Counted from the stretch's first letter, positions 10,800-22,933 are shown. The stretch: 64,000 bases of DNA from Heligmosomoides polygyrus polygyrus (GCA_947396885.1 OX377201.1:64702983-64766982); one strand, 5' to 3'. A program made the numbers and translations. The notes: a model not told the origin generated them from the sequence alone.

Positions 10800-11262
10800 A
10801 TGTGCGAGTGTACTACAAAACGTGGCCAGGCACCAAGCTTCTGAGGAGTCTAAGGAAGGTTCTGCAAACCCGGCGAGGGAAACCCATTCGCGAGAACACG
10901 TGTCAAGGTATTGTGTCCAGCGAGGATGATGCCATGCCGCCACATTTCTGCCGCCACAAAGGACAAACACACAGACGATGTTTATTTTTCGGCCGGTTTT
11001 GCAGACTGTAGTGGAGTGGCTGATGGTGACTCTAGCCTCAGGGAGGCCATATATCTTCCAGCAGGACGGCGCACCGACGCACGCGAGCTATTTAGTCCAA
11101 AACTGGCTGTCCGGTAACTTGGACATGTTTTGGTCTAAGGAATCCTTGCCGCCGAATAGCGCGCACTTGCATCCCATTACTGTTATGTTGGGAGCACAGT
11201 CGAGAGAGCTGTTAAGGAAGACGAGGCACCGGGGCACGGTCGGGTCGGGAGGCACAAGATAT
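10800..11262 (+). pseudogene. Tc1/mariner (DD37D-like) transposase, C-terminal half
   Basis: Translation gives IVSSEDDAMPPHF, then in another frame VEWLMVTLASGRPYIFQQDG, APTHASYLVQNWLSGN and LPPNSAHLHPI. The YIFQQDGAPTH block carries the second catalytic Asp; PPNSPDLNPLDYYVW would be expected at the end, but Asp is replaced (AHL; HYCYVGSTVER after a frameshift), so the third acidic residue is lost. Spacing and motif style fit DD37D elements rather than classical DD34D mariner. At least two frameshifts. No terminal repeats identified. Confidence 0.7.
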
Positions 11263-11417
11263 AGCCACGCCCCTCGCCGGGAGCATGCAATCTCTCTCTC
11301 ATCCCCCTTGGTCACCCACCCCCAACCCCCTAGGTTTCACCGAGAGTCTAACGGCTGCCTTACAAAACCTTTGAGATGCAAAACAAACCTTCCCGTCTGC
11401 AAAACAGCGGATGTACC

Positions 11418-11468
11418 TCCTGGCGCCACGCCCCAGCAGGAGGGTCCTGGCGCCACGCCCTAGCAGGT
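11418..11468. repeat. 27-bp tandem duplication
   Basis: tcctggcgccacgccc starts at 11418 and again at 11445, each followed by (c)agcagg. GC-rich and almost two full copies. Confidence 0.7.
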
Positions 11469-11514
11469 GTACCTTCGCACCAAGGACGGAGGCGGTCATT
11501 GCGGCTGACGGAGG

Positions 11515-12980
11515 ACATGCAGGCGACAGGACTTGTGACAACCGGCCAACGAAAACCCATGTCACATCAAATGGTGTATGAATAGTCATGTTTTTCGAGA
11601 TCGTGCTACGGCGTCCACGGGAGCCAAGGCGCACTCGCAGAGCCCGGTGAGGGTGGAAAGTATACGAGAGTCCCTGATCCGAGGACGGCATTGAGGGGCA
11701 ACTGAGCTAGTCCGAAAGTCCTGTAACGTAATTAGGACCCTTAGCAACGCTGAATGTGGTTAAGTTGACGGGCCGCTCGTGCGAGTTGGTTGAAGCACTG
11801 GAGCGTAGGATAGTTGATTTCTATGCGGTGCAGGAGACGAGATGGTCCTGCAGCAAGTAAAGGGACATAGGACTTGGCTTCAAGGCCGTTCAATGTGGAA
11901 GTGCCAGGACCATCAGTGGTGTCGGAATAATCGTCTCATCATAGTCGCTGATGACCTTAATGGGCACGTAAGTGCTACGAAGGGCGGGTACAGCTGTCAT
12001 GGTGGTTTCTAATACGGGTCGCGCAACGCCGATGGTGAGCGTATTCTTGAGTATGCGGAATCACATAATCTCACCGTTGTGAACACCGTTTCCTAGGAGC
12101 TCCAAGTCTCAGACGGATTGTCCTTGTGAAGGAGTCTTGTCACAGATGCGAAGATCGTGCCGTATGGGACGGTCGCCCCACAGCATCGACCGCTGATCTG
12201 CTCGCTGAAGATCACACCTCCGATGTGTAAACGTGATGAGCTATCCGGGACGGCTAGAATCAAATGGTGGCGACTGAAAGAGAGGGAGCAGCTGTTATTT
12301 CTCGCATTCGGTTGCCGACGGTAACAACTGTCGACGAAACCTGGAAGGATGCTACCGATGCGATAATTCGGGCTGCGCGCCTTGAACTCGACACAACGAA
12401 GCCTGGACGGCGTTGGGTCGACAAGCAGGCTTGGCTGTGGACTGACGATGTCAGAGAGAAGGTTAGGGAAACGAGACGGCTATAAGATCGCCCCTCCGAG
12501 GCTGAAGCAGATTGAGTGGTGCGGTTCTGCAAGAGTCAAGTGGTGGCAAATAAAATAGAGGTAAGCAGCTGTGATTTCTCGCATACGGTTGCCGACAGTC
12601 ACGACTGTCAACGAAACTTGGAAGAGAGCAACCAATGCGATAAACCAAGCTGCAAGATGAAATCAGCACTACGAATCCTGGACGACGCAAATTCGACAAG
12701 CAGACATGGCTATGGACGGACGATGTGAAGCGAAGGTTCGAGAGAAGAAGTCGCTGTATCATGTGTTTCTCGCCGATAAAACAGCAGACAACTGGCAGAA
12801 GTATCAGAAGGCCAAGAAAGCTGCAAAGAAAGCCGTGGCTGTTGCGAAAGCCACTCATTATAATGTTGTCGACGAAAAGCTCGCGTCGCACGATGATGAG
12901 CGATATTCTCGACTTGCTAAAACCCGCCATCGCCAAACCGAGGATATTGAGAAGTTCTTTGGCATCATTGATGAGGAGGG
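11515..12980 (+). pseudogene. LINE-B 5' half (leader, endonuclease, linker)
   Basis: Homology with 52068-53900 (minus) begins at about 11515, including an untranslated leader, so this may be near the true 5' end. The endonuclease region reads TLNVVKLTGRSCELVEALER and AVQETRWSCSK, a QETRW motif like that of APE-type endonucleases. The linker follows: AAVISRIRLPTVTTVDETW at about 12290, then KKAAKKAVAVAKATHYNVV and KTRHRQTEDIEKFFGI near 12810-12970. The block at 12265-12480 is repeated, diverged, at 12540-12760. Stops and frameshifts are frequent. It ends at the Penelope-like fragment, before any reverse transcriptase. Confidence 0.8.
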
Positions 12981-12981
12981 A

Positions 12982-13110
12982 CCTCGCCGCAATGTATAGC
13001 GCTTCGAGAGTTCGGCGCGCCGAAATCTCATCTTCATGCGCAAGGATTTTCACCTCCACGCCAAAATAGCTGTTCGCGTGCCGCCGCACCCTGTGCTCGC
13101 CCAAGGGAGT
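12982..13110 (-). pseudogene. Penelope-like element GIY-YIG C-terminal fragment
   Basis: The minus strand encodes YFGVEVKILAHEDEISARRT followed by LEALYIAA. This matches the C-terminal part of the GIY-YIG endonuclease domain that ends Penelope-like retroelement proteins, where an acidic ILAxE...R+xLEA(W/Y)I pattern is conserved. The GIY-YIG core itself and any reverse transcriptase are absent. It is wedged between the LINE-B piece and a mariner remnant. Boundaries are approximate. Confidence 0.55.
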
Positions 13111-13136
13111 AGAGATATGGGACCTGCACAAAGTTA

Positions 13137-13628
13137 CGGTGATGCGAAAGTGCAGTTCAGGCTTGTACAACCCATTTTTTCGATTACCGACGTCACGATG
13201 GAGTCATAGAAACTGCTGTTCTTGGTTTTGCGGACGAGAATTCCAGCGATGGCGACTAATGCTGTCCTGTTTGTGTCGCCGAGCTGATGTGCACCTGTCT
13301 TCCACACCGAATTAACTTTCCAACTGCATGCAAACGAATGGCAATGGTTGAATGGTGACAACACAATCTCTGTGCGAGCTCACATGTGGTTCGTGTTGGA
13401 TCCGACTCGACAGCTTCCTTTAATTCCTGGCTATGCGCAACTTCAGGATGCCGTTGATGTTCTTCTTCTTCAAGAAAGGCTCTCATCACGTATCGGAAAC
13501 GTTGAAACCATCACTGGCATTGACGTTACCAAATACTTCAGACAAGATGCGATGAAACTCTAACGCAGTTCTTCCTTGCCTAAAGTTGTACAGCAAGCAA
13601 CCCCGCACTCGGTACTTTTCCTCGGTCA
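13137..13628 (-). pseudogene. mariner transposase, N-terminal half
   Basis: On the minus strand an ATG near 13628 begins MTEEKYRVRGCLLYNFRQGR, a mariner-like first helix-turn-helix. After stops and a frameshift comes FLEEEEHQRHP, then ELKEAVESDPTRTTCELAQR and STIAIRLHAVGK, matching the second helix-turn-helix of mariner (SDP..TTRELA...STI.RHL..IGK). Near 13140-13200 the text SSFYDSIVTS..EKMG corresponds to the region of the first catalytic Asp (IVTSDEKW), destroyed by small indels. The catalytic half is missing. Confidence 0.7.
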
Positions 13629-13811
13629 TCGTTAATCTAAAAAAAAACTCTTTAAAATGGTAAACGAATCGGAACGAAACTATGGCGAAAGATGCCTTCG
13701 GAAACGCTTTTTAAATACGTAATTACATGATCCAAGAAATAGCAGAGGAATAACAAATCGAAAGCAGGCGACATTTATAATCCGAAAACCTTATATATAA
13801 ATATATATATA

Positions 13812-16493
13812 CAGGGTGTCCCAAAAAATGTATACACTGTTTGAAAGGTAACAACTTTGTTCGCAATAAAGATAGTGAAGAAGTTAAGAACTCCTATGAA
13901 AGCTCAGAAAAATAGAAATTTTCTCACATATGAGCGGTGTGGAATGCGCCATGCACTCTTCTGAAACCTTGCATTTTACACACGATGGATTGCGTTTTCG
14001 CTTAACTACTTGTGATAATTTCTTTACGAAGTAGAAGTTCTCATCGTTTTGTGCTTCTTTCAAGGTTACAAACGTGAAAACACACCACTACTTGCGAAAA
14101 ATGCGGAATATCCTAAAAATGCAGTTAGTATGTGAAAGGTTCTAACATTGCTACCAGGGATGAGCGGATTAACCGTTATCCGTTACCCGTTGTCCGGATT
14201 CTGGAGGTTTTGATCCATTTTGTTGTTCGTTATCCGGCGATTTTGGGCCAGATAACGAACAACAAATTAGCTGAATATTAGCTTTGGACGTGGTGATGGG
14301 TGGACTATGCACAGGATCCTTCACGATCGTAAGAGTGGTCGTCAGAAACAACAGAAGTGTTCAAATCTAGAAGGTTTAATTGAAGTTTCCTCATTTGGGA
14401 ACTGGCTACATAGTTTTAAAGATATCTAACTTCCAGCCTTCCAGAAGGCCCGCCAAGCCTGAACCATATTTATATAAGGCCTACTTAGCACAGCATTATT
14501 CATTCATCTCAAGTCATGTGCTGACCAAGAAGGCATATAAACTACTACTAGCAATTGTCAAAAGTGGAGAGGAAGAATTTTTACCGCCGATTTTTCCATC
14601 GTATCATTTGTGGTTACATGATTGCAGTATTATTGGTTTGATTGCAGGCGGTAATAGTACCTTTTTAAAAATATGCTGTCGTGAATTATCACAAAATACT
14701 GCAGTACAGCAATGAATACTAGCAAAAGAAATAGGATTAATCCAAATACATAGAGAAAGCAACTTCTTCATTAAAAATTTTAGGGGAGCAATAAACCACT
14801 AATCAAACGTATTATTGTGGATGCTGAAGACATGTAGATTTCTTTTAATTTTTTTTGTGAAACTTACATAGGAAGCACCTCCGTTTTAAGGCTGGGTTGG
14901 ATATTCTTCCTCTGCTCCAGAAGAGATCGGTCGGATATTCTTTCTCAGATCCAGAAGGTCTGAATGTCATAACTCTTTGAGTGTGTGTTTGCCGTACACA
15001 ATTGCTTGCAGTTGCTACCCACAAGTACCATCCCAGATAAATCCACGTTGAAGTACCTCGGATGCTGTCGAGCAGCAACAACAATAACGGTCCATAGCAT
15101 GTGTAGGACAAGATCGTTATGTGAAGTTTGTTCGGCTGGATGTCTCCTGCCTTCTTCTTATTTCCAGAGACATCGGAGGAATTGCTCTTCCAAGGACTAT
15201 TCTTTTTTCAACTGCTCTAACTGAAAAAAAGAGTTAATCGCAGAGTATGGCTGATAAATAAGACAATCCCACCGACCTGGAAACAGGTGAAAGGCGGGAA
15301 TGTTGCTGTGCGTTTTTCTTCCTACCTATGGGCGGAAAATCCATAGATCGTCGTTAATGTGGAGACTGCAAAACGTTTAAAAAACGTTACTGAAATGTCT
15401 AGGAATGGCTTATAAATTAACAGTGCTTTAAGATCTGATCTGTTGTTGAAACTAGTGCAATTTAAAACAAGTTTTAATTTTTGTTGTTTGTTCGTTATCC
15501 GTTTTTCCGTTGTCCGGCCATTTCGGGCAAAATTATCCGTTATCCGTTATCCGGTTTTCAAAATTTCGTTATCCGCTCACTCCTGATTGCTACTAGTGAA
15601 GCTTTTAAAGAAGATTGAGACTCATATAAAGCACAGAATAGCGAAGTCTCTGAGACGTGTAAACAGACAAAATTGCGCCATGCTCCCGCTCCTTGCACCT
15701 TGCATTTCAGACTGGATTGGTTGTGCAGGAGCTGAATGCTTGTTACAATCTCGTTATTGCTTGGCCAGATTAACCTGTTCTGTGCTTCTTTTAATGTTTT
15801 TTTGTCACCAGTATCTGCAATTATGCCGATTAACCTCTCCGCTCAGCATGAATGTTGCTTCATTAGTCCACAGAATCCGTTTTGGAAAATGGGGCTCCTC
15901 CTCAAGTTTGAGTTGTGAAATCAATAAACTTGCATGTCAGGGTCTTTCTCGTGATGGTCAAGCTCTAAACGTTAAAAGAAGCACAGCACAGGTTAATCTG
16001 GCCAAGTAATAACGAGATTGTAACAAGCATTCAGCTCCTGCACAACCAATCCAGTATGAAACGCAAGGTTTCATGGCGCAATCTTGATTACTTACACGTC
16101 TCAGAGTTTTCGCTTTCCTGCGCTTTTATATGCGTCTCAAGGCTCTTCAAAACCTTTGCTAGCAGGGATGTTAGAACCTTTCACATATTACATGCATTTT
16201 TTAGGACACACTGGATTTTTCAGAGCCGTAGTAGATTTCTAAGTTTTAAACTTTAACAGAAGCACAAATTAATTAATACGGATATTTAATGAAAAACTAC
16301 AACAAGTACTCAAGTGAAACAGAATCAATCGAGCATAAGATGCAAGAATTCAGAAGAATGCATGGCGCATTCCATATGGCTTACATATAAAAAATTTCCA
16401 TTTTCTAGGCTTTCATATAAGTCCTTAACTTTTTCAGTCGCTTTACTGTGAGCAAAGTTATCACCTTTCAAACAGCGTATACATTTTTTTGAG
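13812..16493. mobile_element. foldback transposon with about 0.5-kb inverted arms
   Basis: The left end (cagggtgtcccaaaaaatg) has the look of a Tc1/mariner-type terminus and lies next to a TA-rich run. Its reverse complement continues almost base by base from 16493 inward. The left arm is 13812-14154 plus 15594-15790, interrupted by a hAT-like insert; the right arm is about 15985-16493. The outer 8 bp of the right end are eroded. The loop (about 15790-15985) is not recognisably coding, so this is a non-autonomous foldback. Confidence 0.8.
14155..15585 (+). mobile_element. hAT-like non-autonomous element, gttatccg type
   Basis: Flanked by a perfect 8-bp duplication attgctac (14147-14154 and 15586-15593). 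The ends read cagggatgagcggat and atccgctcactcctg, imperfect inverted repeats. Both ends carry clusters of cgttatccg/ccgttgtccg, probably subterminal transposase-binding repeats. The 1431-bp interior holds a 112-codon frame (14380-14715) without recognisable domain. It sits inside the left arm of the 13812 foldback, so it is younger than that element. Confidence 0.85.
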
Positions 16494-16779
16494 ATATATA
16501 TATATAGGTTTCTTTATTTTATATATTTATATTCATATATATTTGCTTATGTGCTTATATATTCATATATTTATTCACTTGTATATATTTATATTTATAT
16601 ATAATATATACTTAATTATAGTAGAACAAGTGCTCCATCATCGGCGTGCCTCGCACTTGCGCGTTTCGCGCGATGTTGCAGGATCACTAAGCTAAGGACA
16701 ATCACATCAAGCTAGCTCCTCTACATGTACAGCTTTCTTCCCTACCTAGAAGTACAAAAGGCTCGCAGTACGTACAGTA

Positions 16780-18046
16780 CATGGTGCGCAAAAATTACCC
16801 GCTCAAAGATATCACAGTGGAACTTCAACACAAATGCGGATTTGACAACGAAACATAACACATGACTTCTTTATTCCCACATATCGAAGTCATTCGAAGT
16901 GGCAGCGTTTCTTACGAACACAAGACGTCAGACGAGTAACGAGCGCTTGCCACGTGGCACGGAGGTAGTCTTCGCTCATTTCGTCCCACGCTTCAGTCAG
17001 GGAAGCTTTCAGAAACTTGCGTGTCGAGTAGAACAAACTTTGCTCTCGATAACTGATCAGACAGGGAGATCGAGAGCATTCAAATCCGGTAAATTCGAAG
17101 GCCAGTCTTCGTGTGCAATAAAATCCGAGAGCTCACGTTTCCACCACTGTTGAGTTGTCCTCGCCTTGTGTGAAGCCGCAGAGCCCTCTTGTCATTACCG
17201 AAGTCTGCATCGGCCTAGGGCTTTAAGACGTCTCCAAAATCGTTTTCTGGTACTCGTCCTTGTTAATATTGACGTCGGATTCGACAAAAACTAATGGGGA
17301 TCTGCCGCTTGAAGTAATCGCGCCCCAAACCATAACTGAAGCAGGATGTGCTGTTCTACCGACCAAATTCCGGTCGCGGATAGCAGCTCCAACATTCTAT
17401 GAGAGAATGCGATCGTTTGACAATTCAGCCTGGGTTCCAGGGTAAAGACTTTCTTATCAGAAAAACGATCGCGCGGTGCGTGTCATTCACAAACCGCTTC
17501 AGCAAGTTCTTGCATCTTCGTAGTCGCTGAGCTTTCATTCTCTCAGTTAGCATGTGAGCACATTGAATACGGTATGGGTACATCTTAAGCTTCTTCATGA
17601 CGATGGTTCTAACACTGCTTGCCGAAATATTGAGTTCTTGGGCCATTTTTCGCATCAAACGGCAAGGATTACGAAGAATCCGCTCGCGAAGCGTTTTTAT
17701 CGTTTCCGGAGTGAAAGCAGTCAATTTTCTACCTCGTCCAGTCCTGTCTGATAAACTCCCAAGCTCCTTGTATCGTTTTATCGGTTCACACACCGTTCGT
17801 CGAGGAACATTAGAACACTGGCGATGGAAACAGCGCTGTGACCAGAAAGGTGCAGGCTGATGATGGCCAATCGTTTCGGATTTTGCTTTGCCATTACTGC
17901 CCTAAAAGCATATATGAGTTCAAACTTGGAATGCGTTTGCGTCTGGTATAAGCGTATAACATATTAAATTATGGAGCTCGGAATCCAGTTCTGCTAGTAG
18001 TTGTGAACTGCGTCGTACTCTATGCGGGTAATTTTTGCGCAACTTG
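16780..18046 (-). mobile_element. DD37D Tc1/mariner element, structurally complete
   Basis: Both terminal inverted repeats are visible: about 23 bp with two mismatches, sharing tgcgcaaaaattacccgc. TA dinucleotides flank it at 16778-16779 and 18047-18048. Length 1267 bp, normal for the superfamily. It contains one transposase pseudogene on the minus strand. Confidence 0.85.
16890..17894 (-). pseudogene. DD37D-type transposase, broken
   Basis: The minus-strand ATG at 17894 starts MAKQNPKRLAIISLHLSGHS. A helix-turn-helix region follows (KTLRERILRNPCRLMRKMAQ, ELNISASSVRTIV). The first catalytic Asp lies near 17455 in SDKKVFTLEPRLN, reached only through a one-base deletion. The central part reads VMVWGAITSSGR. 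The second acidic position is Glu in place of Asp (QEGSAASHKARTTQQW), followed by SNLPDLNALDL carrying the last Asp about 38 residues later. The end reads SCVRKKRCHFE before a stop at 16890. Several frameshifts and an in-frame stop (LPV*SVIE) make it non-functional. DD37D elements are known as maT-like; that assignment is by motif only. Confidence 0.8.
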
Positions 18047-18170
18047 TATATAGCATGATAGGGCGATCTATTGGTTCTTCACTACTGGTCCACCCTTAGT
18101 AAAACGCCCCCCCCCCCATAAGGGAGTCATTGAGGGGGTACCGGTCCCCATCAATGATCCCCTTAGCGGA

Positions 18171-18295
18171 CGACATCTTCGGCACGTCTACCTGAACCCC
18201 CAAACACGTTAAGCGACGTCTTTGGCACGTCTTCTGAGTACCAGGCACGTCATGCGACGTATTTCGCACGTCTTCTGAATCACCTGGCAGGTAGA
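18171..18295 (+). repeat. 41-43-bp tandem array, type 4, copy A
   Basis: Three units start with cgac(a/g)t at 18171, 18214 and 18255 (spacing 43, 41), each with a ggcacgtct(t/a)-like block and ctga. Related units occur at 33827. Confidence 0.75.
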
Positions 18296-18344
18296 AAACG
18301 TCTGGGCATTTTCCGCTACATATTTTCGCGCCCCATAATTTGAT

Positions 18345-18535
18345 CAGCATCGATTGACGGTGATCGATAGTACAAAAACGAACATCAGATTCGTGTTGAG
18401 TGATCTCGACTACCCCCAGTGCTAAAGTTTCGTACCGCCTGACGACAACCACAAAAAATCGATAGTTTGATCAGTATCAATTGACGGCGATTGATTCTTT
18501 AAAAACGAACTTCAGATTCGTGTTTACCGACCACG
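18345..18535 (+). repeat. direct duplication, about 126-bp period
   Basis: gatcagcatcgattgacgg near 18340 and gatcagtatcaattgacgg near 18470 each precede aaaaacgaac(a/t)tcagattcgtgtt. Confidence 0.7.
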
Positions 18536-18539
18536 GTTA

Positions 18540-20985
18540 CGCAGAGCTGAGGTTCCCAGGCAGGGAGAACACGTGTGAGTATTTTTCGCCATTTTCGTGC
18601 CGTAATTTTCCCCCATTTTCCCCCGATTTCCTCCCCCGCGAATTTTCTCTCCCAATTTTTCCCCGATTTTCCCCTTAATTTATGACTAATTTCTGCGGCG
18701 ACGTCGTTAGCATGACTCAGCACTTAGCGCGTTGTTATACAATATGATATGAGAATTACCCAGACTCGAGCTAGAAGCGTTGGTAGATTCCTTTTAAAAA
18801 GATAGCTGTGCAGTCCCTTTGAGGAGGAAAAGTTTATGGTGGAGTAAGCAGTCGATTGAGCATTTTACCTTAGGTCGGCAAAAATTAAAAATCACATCAA
18901 AAACTGGCGTCCGTCACGCTAAAAGACTAGTTCTTGGCAGTTAGTTCATGGACACTTGAATGAAATTTTCTCTCGTCCAGTAGGCAGGAAATTTCTGTGC
19001 TATATTCCAAGTCGCCACATACACATAAAGTAGTAGAAAGAGATCGCACTTCGATAGACCGCAACTGCGCTGTGCAAGCGAAGAATGCCCGATTTCTTGA
19101 AATAGTCAAGTCACCTGCGAAGTAGAATTCACCCGTCGTTGGGCTTCCTGAACAGAAGCCCGAGTACTGCACCAGCAGGCACCAGGCAAGACGAGCGTAT
19201 TGCTGTCATTCCCAATCTCGCCGCTTAGTGCAGGGACAGGGGAATATCAAATGTCGTCGGTTTCCACCTGTCGGAAGTGCCGAATCCTGAGCGCATGTGA
19301 ACAGGGCTGACGCAACGAGCAGGCGTTCTCTTGAGTATAGGGCCCTCGAGTCACTCGACGACACAGCTCGGGTTCTTCTTTTCAAACAACGGCGTTCGCA
19401 TTGCACGGACACTGCGGTGTCACCGCTGCTCAGCGGTCGATCAAGCATGAGGAGTCTAAACGAAACCCCGACGGGGATGCAAGTGGTTCCAGCCATTTGT
19501 TCTCCCAGAATTCGACGTCGCTGAGAAGACGGAACTTATTGCGCGTGCGTACATAGTTCCTCAGTGTTCCCAGAACTTCCGTTGTGTCCACATCATGGTG
19601 TCATGTGGAAGGCGACTTCGCTTAGCTGGTCAGGCGATACCTCATTGTAGTTTTGCGGACGAAAGTCGGTGATCTTCTCAGAATCCACTCTCCACAGAAC
19701 TTATAGTACAGTTCGTGCCTTAGTAATAACTGCAGCCCAAATTTTGGTGATGCCGACGTTCCCTCAGTATTTCTAGAATTTCCGCTATGATTGGAGAGTT
19801 TTCTAGAGCCGTAGCCATCGAAAGGAGATCTAGAAACAGTTTCAATGGTATTTCTGGTGCCGATTTTATGTTGCACAATGCAGCTTCATTCTGATCGAAA
19901 AGAAATGACTCGAGCACTGTAGTACTAGGTTGCCTGAAGAATTTCTAGGATAACATGCAGTGGTGAGATACAACAGCGCACATCTCCGCCAGCTGAAATC
20001 GCGACTGGCCAGGACTTTAGAGCTTCTTAGTTCGCGTACTTTTGTACATTCCTTCCACTGCGCTTTTCATAGCAGCGGCGCGAACGCGATCAATGGAGAC
20101 AAGATGCTCCACTGGCCAGCTCCAATCCTGCAGAACGGCTCAGATCGACTCGCAGACGACGCCTAATGTTTGCCGCAGGAAGGGTTGAACTCCCTCTCCT
20201 GACCACGTGTTTCAGTTGGGACCGTATGCCGATAACAGTGGCAGATCGCTGGATAAAGCTCCTCATATCAGATGACCACCTACGCAGAAAGGCCTCGCAC
20301 ACGGCACCTGCGTGCCCGACCCGCTCTTACAACTCTTGTTAGAGAACGCTAGCCGCCCTCACTTCAAAGCCAATGGCTCAACGTTCTATTCTTTCCGATT
20401 TTCGTCGAAAATTGCACGGAGCAAAAACGCCGGCCCTCCCACCATCTCTTTCAAAGCGGCAACAAAGCGAACATAAACATACAAGGTCGAACAGCGTCTA
20501 GTCCATCAAAAGGCGCTGCTCAACAGGGGAGATGGGGTGAGTAACGACATTGCCGTGTTCTTTTTAAACGTTGGGAACAGCCTGATAGATGTCTTTTAGG
20601 AGGACAGACTTGGTGCACAGTAGGAGCGTTTACGATAGCACTACGAGAACAACCCGAACGATAAAATCAAAGAGACGACGGGAAGAGCGCTACGGATGCG
20701 TATAGCGAGGAGAAGCTTATCCTGCATAACCCGATCTAGAAGCTATCGATGTAGATGCCGCGCAGTGAGAAGCATCCATGGCAAAACATATATTTAGAAC
20801 TCCTTATGCAACGCCTAATAGAAGGTCTGTGCGATGTTTACGATCACAGCAATTTAAACAGTTGGTGATAAAGAAGAGAGTTTACTAAAGGTAATCTTGG
20901 TAACACTTCCTCGTGGAAAGGGTTTGGAAATGATGTGACATGCCCTTGCAAAGGTAATTGTTCAGACGGGAATTCGTTTGATGAG
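18540..20985. other. no gene recognised
   Basis: 18590-18680 is a pyrimidine-rich run of ttttccccc blocks. At 19206-19496 a 97-codon minus-strand frame overlaps a 76-codon plus-strand frame; neither has a domain I recognise. The rest shows frequent stops and no inverted repeats obvious by eye. Confidence 0.4.
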
Positions 20986-20989
20986 CGCA

Positions 20990-21500
20990 TCCTCGACACC
21001 TGCCCAATGAGCCAAGTGCAAGCACCCGAGGGCACATTGACAGAGATTCCCACCTGCATCGGAGTGCACCAAGGATCTGCTCTCACTCCACTGCTCTTCG
21101 TGGTCGTCATGGATGCAGTCTCACGAGATTTCCAGAAAACAACTCGCTGGCCGCTGCTGTATGCTGATGACATGATGTTCGCAGGTGAAGGAGAAACCAA
21201 ACACGAGCTCCAGCTGTAGAAATGGCGCCGTCCGGACTTGGGCTAAATAGAGATTCGGCGTTGTCCCGATACAGGTTGCGCGAAGCGCGGCCTTGACGTT
21301 GCTGTTACCTCTTTTGCGATAACACCGTCCATAGCGCTGAGCTAACCCCTAGAAAGCCTTCCAGAGGACGCTCGAAACAACGTTGGCTAGATCAGCCGCA
21401 CTTGGAATTAAAGATAGCTGATGTTGAATCCGATGAATTGTTTGACCGGGAAAATTGGCGTTAACACATCAGCAGAGCGGATCCGCCACCAAGCAGTGCA
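20990..21500 (+). pseudogene. LINE-B-like RT fragment with tail
   Basis: Translation gives IGVHQGSALTPLLFVVVMDA (motif B), then RWPLLYADDMMFAGEGETK, with motif C YADD intact and a stop shortly after. An internal deletion joins this to the C-terminal tail near 21360-21480: RGRSKQRWLDQPHLELKIAD and FDRENWR. The sequence is more diverged from the other copies (ETKHE for the acidic linker), so it may be a subfamily. Confidence 0.75.
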
Positions 21501-21873
21501 ATCTCTGGTGAGAATGATGATGCTTATTTTCTCTATGAAATGGCTCATGTCGAAGCCATACGGTAGATCTTCTGCAGCTATCCTGTCCGAGTGCGGTTTT
21601 GGATCTTCGATTTTGTTGTCAGCGCCTCCGCACTAGTTTTGAGCTCAAACGTGAAAACACTGTACATTCGCACGTTCCGAATCAAAGAAAAACTTTCCAA
21701 ATATTAAGTAGATTTTGAATAGTATTAATGCTATTCAGCTGCCTCCTAGAGCTGATCCTGCTTACCCCGAAAGGAAAATCAGTTTTCTCTGGGCCTTTCG
21801 GAAATATTGTGTTATAATTAGATATGTGTGGAGTAGTAGAATGGGACACCATTTTTGGACCAACGCAATAGAA

Positions 21874-22933
21874 GATGAGCTTCGTAATGGTGTGTATGTG
21901 GTCGATCGTGCTGAATCCTCTCCGAAATCCTGCTTGTTCGCATGGCTGTCCTTCGTCCAGCGTTCTACTAATCCTATTCAGGATGACTCGAGTGAACAGC
22001 TTGTAGACTACGGACAACAGGCAGATCGGGCGATAGTTGCCAATGTCGTGCACGTCTCCCTTCTTGTACAGCAAAACGGTCTTGCTGGTCTTCCACTGAG
22101 ATGGAACCTTGCACTCCGACAGGTAGCGTGTGAAGAGCCGCGCCAAGGTGTTGATGAGCGCTGGCGGGAGGTTCTTCAGGTGTTCAGCTCTGATCCTGTC
22201 AGAACCGGGTACTGTACGCTTCTTCACCGACGAGATGGCGTGTCGGATTTCGGAAGAGAGAAGAGGGGACGACGTATCCATCCTGCGGAAGATGGCATGG
22301 GGGCAGGTGGACGTGGCTATCGAAGAGATCGGAGTAGAAGTCGTGGATGACTTTCTCCATTGTCCTTCTGGAAGAGGTGATGGTTCCGTCAGGACGTCGG
22401 AGAGCGGTCATCTTGGTCTTGAAGTTGGCGAAGTTCCGGCGGGCATTGCGGATGCTCAACCCTGCCTCTGCAGCTTCAGCCAACACTTCCGCCCTTCTCT
22501 CCTTGAGATCTTCCTTTATCGCCGCTCTGCATAGCTTTGCAAGCTCGGACGTCAGTTGGTAGTTGCCTGACGCTCGTGCTACTCCACGCTGGCGTATCAG
22601 CTCGAGAGTTTCCGGAGACAGGCGTCTTTTGGTCTTCAAGCTCTCGGCTCCCTTAGCACTATCGTGGAGATGGTGCACGAAGCGATCGTATTCCTCGTCG
22701 ACGTTGTCCATGACGGCATCTTCCCAAAGGCCGACAAGAGAGGTGTAGAGATCCCAGTTGATGGTCGTTCTGGGATTCCTCTTCTTGAACTTCGCGGCCT
22801 TCTCTCCTGGACGCGAAAAGCGGAACCTCGCGCGGAGGAGGCGGTGGTCCGATCCCGTGTAGAACTTGGGGACAACGGAGACATCGGTCAGGCATAACTT
22901 GCGATTGAAGATGATGTGGTCGATCTCGTTGTC
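21874..22933 (-). pseudogene. RTE fragment, endonuclease end to RT start
   Basis: On the minus strand, homology to the full RTE (23588-27006) starts inside the endonuclease at about 22933 (EIDHIIFN region) and runs through the linker ([20 protein letters not shown]) into the RT fingers ([40 protein letters not shown]). It stops sharply at 21874, before motif A. Both ends are truncated, which is not normal 5' truncation. At least two frameshifts (after RRLSPET upstream and after YVVPSSLF). It lies 650 bp from the full copy, in the opposite orientation. Confidence 0.9.
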
